Assembly: GCA_016705125.1 (NCBI GenBank)
Contig: JADIYW010000025.1
Span: 12,526-76,525, forward strand
Length of the DNA: 64,000 nt
Origin: Bacteroidota bacterium
GTDB taxonomy: Bacteria > Bacteroidota > Bacteroidia > Chitinophagales > JADIYW01
Direction of reading: 5' to 3'
Below the pieces are notes generated by a model. The model saw only the letters and a program-made list of their open reading frames with translations. It did not search any database and was not told the DNA's origin. Shown here one piece after another: positions 58,578 through 64,000 of this stretch. A program made the translations under genes and the position numbers. The stretch's first letter is position 1; the number at the start of each line of letters is the position of its first letter.

Positions 58578-60377
58578 ATGCAAAATATACGTAACATCGC
58601 CATTATTGCCCACGTTGACCACGGCAAAACTACTCTTGTTGACAAGATGCTCCACCTAGGAAATCTTTTTAAGGAACATGAGGATGTTGGCATTTTATTA
58701 ATGGACAATAACCCATTAGAAAGGGAACGAGGGATTACAATTGTAGCCAAAAATGCTTCAATTGTTTATAAAGGAGTGAAAATAAACATCATCGACACAC
58801 CTGGTCACGCTGACTTTGGAGGAGAAGTAGAGCGTGTGTTGAAAATGTCGGATGGCGTATTGCTATTGGTTGATGCTTTTGAAGGGCCAATGCCACAAAC
58901 TCGATTTGTATTACTTAAAGCACTAGAATTAGGTTTGAAGCCGATTGTAGTAGTAAATAAAGTAGACAAAGAAAATTGTACACCTGAGGAGGTATACGAA
59001 AAAGTATTTGAATTGATGTTCCAATTAAATGCAACTGAAGAACAATTAGACTTCCCTGTTGTATATGGTTCGGCCAAAAATAATTGGATGTCGTTGGATT
59101 GGAAAGAAAAAACAGAAGATATTTCCGTTCTTTTAGATCAAATCATTGAACACATTCCTGCACCTAAAGTAGAGGAAGGCACTATACAAATGCAAATAAC
59201 TTCATTAGACTTCTCCAGTTTTGTAGGCCGTATTGCAGTGGGCAGAGTAGCGAGAGGCGTTTTAAAAACCAACTCTCCAATTACTTTGGTAAAAAGAGAC
59301 GGAACAAAAACCAAAAGCAAAATCAAGGAATTAATGATTTTTGAGGGAATGGGCAAACGAAAAGTGGAAGAAGTAGCAGCAGGAGATATTTGTGCAGTTG
59401 TTGGTATCGAGGGATTCGAAATTGGTGATACCATTGCCGATTATGACAATCCTGAAGGCTTAGCCGCAATATCAATTGATGAGCCAACAATGAGCATGCT
59501 ATTTACCATCAACGATTCTCCATTTTTCGGAAGAGAAGGTAAATTTGTAACCTCGCGACACATCAAAGATAGGTTGTATAAAGAATTAGAAAAAAACTTA
59601 GCACTTAGGGTAGAACAAGGTGATACAGCAGATTCATTTATCGTAAGTGGTCGAGGTGTTTTGCATTTATCGGTTCTTATCGAAACAATGAGACGTGAAG
59701 GATATGAATTGCAAGTAGGTCAACCACAAGTATTGTACAGAACTATCGACGGTCAGAAGTGTGAGCCAATTGAAGAATTAACCATCGATTTGCCTGAAGA
59801 AAAAAGTGGAACTGCTATTGAAATGGTGTCTAAAAGAAAAGGAGATATGAAAAACATGATTCTAAAAGGAAATAGAATCATTTTGGATTTCGAAATGCCT
59901 TCAAGAGGAATAATTGGACTTAGAACAGAAATGATAACAGCCACCTCAGGCGAGGCAATCATGGCGCACCGATTTATCAAATACGAACCACATAAAGGAG
60001 AAATTCAAGGTCGTTTGGGTGGATCAATGATTTCGAAAGAAACAGGAGAAGCAATCGCTTACTCATTGGACAAATTACAAGATAGAGGTAAGTTTTTTAT
60101 CGAGCCAAATGATGAAATATACACCGGAATGGTTGTAGGAGAGAACTCAAGAGGTGGTGATATGATGATAAACTGTACGGTAACGAAAAAATTAACAAAC
60201 GTTAGAGCATCAGGAACCGACGACAAAATTAGATTAGCGCCAGTTGTAAAATTCACGCTTGAAGAAGCATTGGAGTATATACAAGGTGATGAATATGTAG
60301 AAGTTACGCCTAAATCTATCAGAATTAGGAAGATTTATTTGGATGAAAATGAAAGAAAAAGAAAGACAGGAAAATAA
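58578..60377 (+). CDS. typA: Ribosome-associated translational GTPase TypA/BipA
   Basis: 599 aa, normal length. The GTPase domain has A-H-V-D-H-G-K-T-T-L-V-D near the start, R-G-I-T-I, D-T-P-G-H-A-D-F-G-G-E-V-E-R, V-V-N-K-V-D-K and G-S-A. The TypA-specific C-terminus contains P-S-R-G-I-I-G-L-R-T-E, N-S-R-G-G-D-M-M-I-N and R-A-S-G-T-D-D-K-I-R-L. It binds the 70S ribosome and influences stress-related translation and 50S assembly. Single gene with its own promoter. Confidence 0.96.
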   Translation: MQNIRNIAIIAHVDHGKTTLVDKMLHLGNLFKEHEDVGILLMDNNPLERERGITIVAKNASIVYKGVKINIIDTPGHADFGGEVERVLKMSDGVLLLVDAFEGPMPQTRFVLLKALELGLKPIVVVNKVDKENCTPEEVYEKVFELMFQLNATEEQLDFPVVYGSAKNNWMSLDWKEKTEDISVLLDQIIEHIPAPKVEEGTIQMQITSLDFSSFVGRIAVGRVARGVLKTNSPITLVKRDGTKTKSKIKELMIFEGMGKRKVEEVAAGDICAVVGIEGFEIGDTIADYDNPEGLAAISIDEPTMSMLFTINDSPFFGREGKFVTSRHIKDRLYKELEKNLALRVEQGDTADSFIVSGRGVLHLSVLIETMRREGYELQVGQPQVLYRTIDGQKCEPIEELTIDLPEEKSGTAIEMVSKRKGDMKNMILKGNRIILDFEMPSRGIIGLRTEMITATSGEAIMAHRFIKYEPHKGEIQGRLGGSMISKETGEAIAYSLDKLQDRGKFFIEPNDEIYTGMVVGENSRGGDMMINCTVTKKLTNVRASGTDDKIRLAPVVKFTLEEALEYIQGDEYVEVTPKSIRIRKIYLDENERKRKTGK

Positions 60378-60458
60378 ATTCTGTTGGAAAAATTAAAAAT
60401 AAATTAATGTTTTATATCCCAAAAAAAATAAAACATTAATTTATTCAATTTATATCCA

Positions 60459-60466
60459 TATATTTG
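60459..60466 (+). promoter_or_regulatory. -7 promoter element of the RRM protein gene
   Basis: TATATTTG, 25 bp upstream of the ATG at 60492, fits TAnnTTTG. Confidence 0.5.
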
Positions 60467-60491
60467 TATCGAACTTTAATATTTATAAAAA

Positions 60492-60839
60492 ATGAACATT
60501 TACGTAGGTAACCTTGACTATGCAGTTAAGGAACAAAACATCCAAGAACTTTTCGAACAGTTTGGTTCAGTTGGATCAGTAAAAATTATTACTGACAAAT
60601 TTACAGGAAAAAGCAAAGGTTTTGCATTTGTTGAAATGGAAAATGACGACGAAGCAGCTTCTGCTATTCAAAGCCTTAATGGCACGGCATTAAAAGGTCG
60701 TAACTTAGCTGTAACCGAAGCTCGTCCGAAAGAAGAAAGACCTGCTGGCGGTGGCGGTGGATACCAACGTCGTGAAGGCGGTGGTGGCGGTGGCTACGGC
60801 GGTGGAAACCGTGGCGGCGGCGGCGGTGGAAGATATTAA
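60492..60839 (+). CDS. RNA-binding protein: single RRM with Gly-rich tail
   Basis: 115 aa. The RRM spans 1-78 with RNP2 I-Y-V-G-N-L at 3-8 and RNP1 K-G-F-A-F-V-E-M at about 42-49, both intact. The tail from about 85 is Gly/Arg/Tyr repeats (G-G-G-G-Y, G-G-N-R-G-G-G), like cold-inducible Gly-rich RNA-binding proteins of cyanobacteria and Bacteroidota. It likely acts as a general RNA chaperone in the cytoplasm. A strong terminator follows, so it is monocistronic. Confidence 0.93.
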   Translation: MNIYVGNLDYAVKEQNIQELFEQFGSVGSVKIITDKFTGKSKGFAFVEMENDDEAASAIQSLNGTALKGRNLAVTEARPKEERPAGGGGGYQRREGGGGGGYGGGNRGGGGGGRY

Positions 60840-60882
60840 TATTTTCCTTCCAAGGGATTTAAATATATAAATTACCAATAAA

Positions 60883-60919
60883 AAAAGACCATTTAACATC
60901 CGTTAAATGGTCTTTTTTT
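60883..60919 (+). terminator. Terminator of the RRM gene
   Basis: Perfect 11-bp stem GACCATTTAAC / GTTAAATGGTC with loop ATCC, flanked by an A-run and a seven-base T-tract. It begins about 45 bp after the stop codon. Confidence 0.93.
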
Positions 60920-60951
60920 ATTGAGTATACCTCCTTTCTTTTATATCGAAT

Positions 60952-61040
60952 AGCCATGGTTCGTGTATCTAGGAGCAATTATAAGATAAATGAAATTGTT
61001 AGTTCAAAGACATGGTTCGTGTCTTCACGAGCGATGGCTA
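60952..61040. repeat. Pair of short imperfect intergenic repeats
   Basis: AGCCATGGTTCGTGTATCTAG at 60952 and ACATGGTTCGTGTCTTCACG at 61010 share CATGGTTCGTGT, 57 bp apart, each followed by (C)(G)AGCRA. The second forms the hairpin TCGTG-TCTT-CACGA (61017-61030) flanked by CCAT-type arms. They lie between two convergent genes in an otherwise empty 140 bp. Function unknown. Confidence 0.5.
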
Positions 61041-61059
61041 ATACTTATATCCAACTCTT

Positions 61060-61524
61060 CTATACTCCCATTTCTTTTAGCAATTGTTGAGTGCTGTTTT
61101 CTACGTCTACTTTAGTGATTATCTTTGAAAGAAGACCTGTTTCATTTATTACAAAAGTAGTTCTGAAAATACCCATATACTCTTTACCCATAAATTTCTT
61201 TTTACCCCAAACGCCATATTGTTCCACAATCGTTTTATCCACGTCTGAAATCAATGGAAAAGGCAAATTATACTTTTCAATAAATTTCTTATGCGCTTTT
61301 TCGCTATCACAACTAATTCCAATTACTTGAAAACCCTTGTTAAGTAAATCTTCGTAATTATCTCTAAAGCTACAAGCCTCTTTGGTGCAACCTGGTGTGT
61401 CGTCTTTAGGATAGAAATACAAAACAACTTTTTTTCCTTTAAAATCATTCAAAGAAATGGGCTGACCATTTTGGTCGACTCCCGAAAATACTGGCGCTAA
61501 TTCCCCTTCAATAAGTGTAGTCAT
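61060..61524 (-). CDS. bcp: Thioredoxin-dependent thiol peroxidase PrxQ/Bcp
   Basis: 154 aa from the ATG at 61524; the longer open frame runs back through the tRNA-Phe gene and its terminator, so it is rejected. The peroxidatic Cys lies in D-D-T-P-G-C-T-K-E-A-C with the resolving Cys five residues on, as in PrxQ. V-V-L-Y-F-Y-P-K, G-I-S-C-D-S and F-R-T-T-F-V-I-N complete the family pattern. It reduces hydroperoxides in the cytoplasm. A -7-like TATATTTG (61552-61545) lies 21 bp upstream, between the tRNA terminator and the start. Confidence 0.93.
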   Translation of the reverse strand: MTTLIEGELAPVFSGVDQNGQPISLNDFKGKKVVLYFYPKDDTPGCTKEACSFRDNYEDLLNKGFQVIGISCDSEKAHKKFIEKYNLPFPLISDVDKTIVEQYGVWGKKKFMGKEYMGIFRTTFVINETGLLSKIITKVDVENSTQQLLKEMGV

Positions 61525-61553
61525 AATTTGTTTTTTGATTTGGGCAAATATAA

Positions 61554-61581
61554 TAAAAAAAGCCCCAATAAAATTGGGGCT
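61554..61581 (-). terminator. Terminator of tRNA-Phe
   Basis: Minus-strand hairpin AGCCCCAAT-TTT-ATTGGGGCT followed by a U-tract (A-run 61554-61560), seven bases after the mature 3' end of the tRNA. Confidence 0.9.
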
Positions 61582-61587
61582 TTTCTG

Positions 61588-61660
61588 TGGTGTGGGCCGG
61601 GATCGAACCGGCGACACATGGATTTTCAGTCCATTGCTCTACCGACTGAGCTACCGCACC
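61588..61660 (-). tRNA. tRNA-Phe (GAA)
   Basis: 73 nt on the minus strand. 5' GGTGCGG acceptor, D-arm with AGCTCAGTCGGTAGAGC, anticodon stem ATGGA / TCCAT with loop CTGAAAA (anticodon GAA), T-arm GCCGG-TTCGATC-CCGGC and 3' CCACACC then A. CCA is not encoded. One acceptor pair is C5-A68. It has its own promoter and terminator. Confidence 0.96.
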
Positions 61661-61686
61661 GAAACCAAATCATATAATTTGGACTG

Positions 61687-61719
61687 CAAAGGTAGGCAAT
61701 TAGTTTTAATAAACAAAAA
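61687..61719 (-). promoter_or_regulatory. tRNA-Phe promoter with -33 and -7 elements
   Basis: Minus strand TTTTTG (61719-61714), 19 bp, then TACCTTTG (61694-61687). This matches the Bacteroidota consensus TTTG-N(17-23)-TAnnTTTG and is the best promoter in the window. The tRNA starts 26 bp downstream. Confidence 0.75.
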
Positions 61720-61771
61720 GTAGCCACAAAATAATTCAATATTTTTTGGAAAAAGTACTGTATAACGTAAA

Positions 61772-62926
61772 TTAGTAACTAAAAGGATGATAATTATACC
61801 AATAATACAAATTATTGAGTTGCAAAACACAAAAGACGCCTAATACAAAATACTTGTATTTTAAATTATATAGATATTGATTTGCAACAATAAACAAAGG
61901 AAACAATATGCTTATATACCTAGGCATTGAGGCAGCGGAACCTTTAGATAATGGCATAAGGATTGTAAATAAGATAAGCAGTATAAAGGATAACCTATAT
62001 CTTTTAAAAGTAAAACCAAAAAAAAGCAATACTATACAAACAAATATCGAATTAAACTGAGTGGCAAAGTCGCCTCTTCCAAAAAGTGCTTGCCAAGGCC
62101 ACATATCTTTCTTTGCCCAGCCTTCTTGCGCCGAATTAAATGCAAAATAATCGCCTGTCATTTCATATTGATAAAGGCAGTATAAAAATAAAGTAATTGG
62201 AGCGAGGGCAAAAGGCAATATTTTTAAAAATAAATCTGTATTGACCAATAAACCAATGGATAGTTTTTTATTTTTAAAATAATACTCTAGGAAATATAGA
62301 AAAAGGACAAATGATACCACCAAACCGTTGGGTCGGGTGAGTACTAAACTAGGAATAATTAGGTAAAGCCAATTGTTCTTGTTTCTTAAAATACATAAAA
62401 AACCACTTATCATCAAAAAAACGAAAAGCGATTCTGTATAAAACATGGAGTAGTAATAATTAAAAGGGAAAAGAATAAATAATAAAGTGCAATACCATGC
62501 CTTATCATTGTCTTGAAAAGTAAATAATGCAAATTCAAAGAATACTATGAAGCAAAGTGTTGACAAAAGCAATGCAAATATAAATGCACTTACAAAATAA
62601 TTTAATCCGCAATACATTAATACTTTTACTAAATAGGGATACAATGGAAAGAATGCCCACTCACTTTGATCAAAAACCCCATTTACTATCCCCTTTAAAT
62701 CTTCCTTATTCTCTAACCTTGCATAGCCTTCAAGTGTTATATACTTATACCACCCTGCATCATTTCGCAAAAAAGTAGAAAAAAAACTATCCAAGTTAAA
62801 CCCAAAATCACCTTTTATTATTTCAGTTTTATGCAAAAAAAGCAAAAACAAAAAGTAGGTAATTTTTATTGCAAAAGAAAGAAATATAATTTTTAAATGG
62901 TATTTTTTAATAGAGTTAAATATCAT
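61772..62926 (-). CDS. PIG-V-like GT-C membrane glycosyltransferase
   Basis: 384 aa with about ten membrane helices. The first periplasmic loop has R-N-D-A-G-W-Y-K-Y-I-T-L-E-G-Y, then F-F-P-L-Y-P-Y-L, M-F-Y-T-E-S-L-F-V-F-L and L-T-R-P-N-G-L, the ordered landmarks of the PIG-V/bacterial mannosyltransferase family. It would transfer a sugar from a polyprenyl-phosphate donor on the outer face of the inner membrane. It is followed upstream on the same strand by another polytopic membrane gene (62-bp gap). The acceptor is unknown. Confidence 0.8.
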   Translation of the reverse strand: MIFNSIKKYHLKIIFLSFAIKITYFLFLLFLHKTEIIKGDFGFNLDSFFSTFLRNDAGWYKYITLEGYARLENKEDLKGIVNGVFDQSEWAFFPLYPYLVKVLMYCGLNYFVSAFIFALLLSTLCFIVFFEFALFTFQDNDKAWYCTLLFILFPFNYYYSMFYTESLFVFLMISGFLCILRNKNNWLYLIIPSLVLTRPNGLVVSFVLFLYFLEYYFKNKKLSIGLLVNTDLFLKILPFALAPITLFLYCLYQYEMTGDYFAFNSAQEGWAKKDMWPWQALFGRGDFATQFNSIFVCIVLLFFGFTFKRYRLSFILLILFTILMPLSKGSAASMPRYISILFPLFIVANQYLYNLKYKYFVLGVFCVLQLNNLYYWYNYHPFSY

Positions 62927-62988
62927 ACACTTGTAAATTAAGGAGAGAAAATTAATTGTTGTAATGTTCGAACCATATTTAAACCAAT

Positions 62989-63999
62989 TTAAAAATCCAT
63001 CCCATTTATCAGCACATACTTACCAGTATCAAGTTGGAAATATTTTTTATTTAATTCTACATTATTAATTGGAGATTCCCAAGGAGCACCCAAAAACAAC
63101 TTTGGATTGTTTACCTCTTCTAGTTTGTATTTCCCTGTATTATCAAAAATGGTTTGTGTTTTACCACCTAATGTACTTATTAATAAGGTTTCGTATGGTA
63201 TCGCCCAATCCATAGATATATCGCTGTGCCTAAATGTTGAGTCTTCAATAAAAAATTTATTTATATTGTTAGTTCTCCCATGAGCCAAAATAGACTCTAG
63301 ATAGATTACCCTGTCCTTAAATATAGGTTCATTTGAAACCCTTAAAAGGCCATTTATAGAAACTAAAAAACTAACAACTACAAAAATATTTTTAATGTTT
63401 GTTGTTTTCTGTTCCAAATAAAACAAAAATACAATTAGCGGAAAAACGGAAATTGCAACCATATAATTATCCATATATCCTAAAGAAGCACCATTTGGCA
63501 TTGAAGTATAAACCAGCAAGTACAAGGAAAGATACGCAAATGGAATTGCCAAGGCCAGCAACCACTTTCGTTCCCAAGCCAAATATAATACAAAAGCGAA
63601 TAATGCATATTTGGCTATAAAATAACGTTCCAAAAAAGATTGTTTCCAGTAATTAGTGAGAATTGAATGGCTAATTGACCTAAAGTTTAAATAACTTAAA
63701 CTTATACCTCCCATTTTTTCATCCTCGTAACCACTTTTAAAAAATACCATTTTTACAAATAAAAAAACGATACAGATGGCAATGAAATGCAAATAGGCTT
63801 TGTTATAATCTATTAAATAAAGACAAAATAAAATTGCGCCCATTATTATAAAATACAAAGGATGGATAATAACAATTAATAGGAGTAATAAAGAGCCAAC
63901 TCCATAATAAAATATCGGTATTAGAGGTTTGTCCTTTCTTCTTTCATTAATGGTAAGAAAAGCTACAATTAATACAATTATAGCAGCCGAAACAATCAT
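62989..63999 (-). CDS. Polytopic membrane protein, probably cut by the window edge
   Basis: 336 residues visible from an ATG at the last bases of the window; the real start may lie outside. Six to eight hydrophobic helices occupy about 1-215. They are followed by a soluble ~120-residue tail containing H-G-R-T-N-N-I-N-K-F-F-I-E-D-S and F-L-G-A-P-W-E-S-P. The layout (multi-spanning part plus hydrophilic C-terminus) and the neighbouring PIG-V-like gene suggest a glycan-related membrane enzyme. No family is recognised. Confidence 0.55.
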   Translation of the reverse strand: MIVSAAIIVLIVAFLTINERRKDKPLIPIFYYGVGSLLLLLIVIIHPLYFIIMGAILFCLYLIDYNKAYLHFIAICIVFLFVKMVFFKSGYEDEKMGGISLSYLNFRSISHSILTNYWKQSFLERYFIAKYALFAFVLYLAWERKWLLALAIPFAYLSLYLLVYTSMPNGASLGYMDNYMVAISVFPLIVFLFYLEQKTTNIKNIFVVVSFLVSINGLLRVSNEPIFKDRVIYLESILAHGRTNNINKFFIEDSTFRHSDISMDWAIPYETLLISTLGGKTQTIFDNTGKYKLEEVNNPKLFLGAPWESPINNVELNKKYFQLDTGKYVLINGMDF

Positions 64000-64000
64000 T

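Noticed and set aside
61525..61617. Longer start for the peroxiredoxin
   Set aside because: The extra residues would be translated from the tRNA-Phe gene and its terminator; family members begin at the later ATG.

Overview
The window looks like a chromosomal segment of a low-GC, AT-rich member of the Bacteroidota. The evidence is four copies of a C-terminal type IX secretion (T9SS) sorting domain, a TonB-dependent receptor with an N-terminal carboxypeptidase-like regulatory domain, an eno-divIC pair, and many promoters with the Bacteroidota -7 element TAnnTTTG (one, for tRNA-Phe, with a well-spaced -33 TTG). I cannot name a genus from the sequence.

Layout. (1) 1-12356, minus strand: a surface-polysaccharide operon led by a tag DNA glycosylase. 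WlbC/WlbB/WlbA-type enzymes make a 2,3-diacetamido-2,3-dideoxy-uronic acid nucleotide sugar. They are followed by an asparagine-synthase-type amidotransferase bracketed by two paralogous membrane-anchored transglutaminase-fold proteins (one with an intact Cys-His-Asp triad, one without), a Wzx flippase, a WbpG-type amidotransferase, a glycosyltransferase, a TylF-type methyltransferase, a decayed T9SS protein and a partial GNAT. asnB and wzx each carry a 1-nt frameshift. (2) 12407-20883: housekeeping and envelope genes (RNA methyltransferase, TonB receptor, desaturase, divIC, enolase, a helix-hairpin-helix membrane protein, OmpA). (3) 21102-40043: three tandem giant secreted proteins with 18, 22 and 17 fibronectin-III-like repeats and T9SS sorting domains, plus a fourth remnant reduced to its sorting domain. 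(4) 40072-44396: an ECF sigma factor with three small membrane proteins, then an operon of a Rossmann-fold NAD(P)-binding protein, a bestrophin and an LCIB-type (theta) carbonic anhydrase, with a divergent HxlR regulator and a palindrome at the shared promoter. (5) 44451-48573: an integron-like array in which every transcription unit is on the minus strand and is followed by a related intergenic repeat: ParE-type toxin/antitoxin, Fic/VbhA-like pair, an unknown gene, and a membrane SRPBCC protein. (6) 48942-63999: prfA, GT-C type membrane proteins, QueD, a DEAD-box helicase, typA, an RRM protein, PrxQ, tRNA-Phe and two further membrane glycosyltransferase-like genes.

Most notable. The adjacent bestrophin and LCIB-type carbonic anhydrase reproduce in one bacterial operon a pairing known from the algal CO2-concentrating mechanism. 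The active/inactive transglutaminase-fold pair around AsnB is an unexplained module. The 44-48.6 kb array looks like a cassette array without a visible integrase. Four genes are interrupted, three by an apparent one-base loss in an A/T run, so sequencing error must be excluded before calling them pseudogenes.
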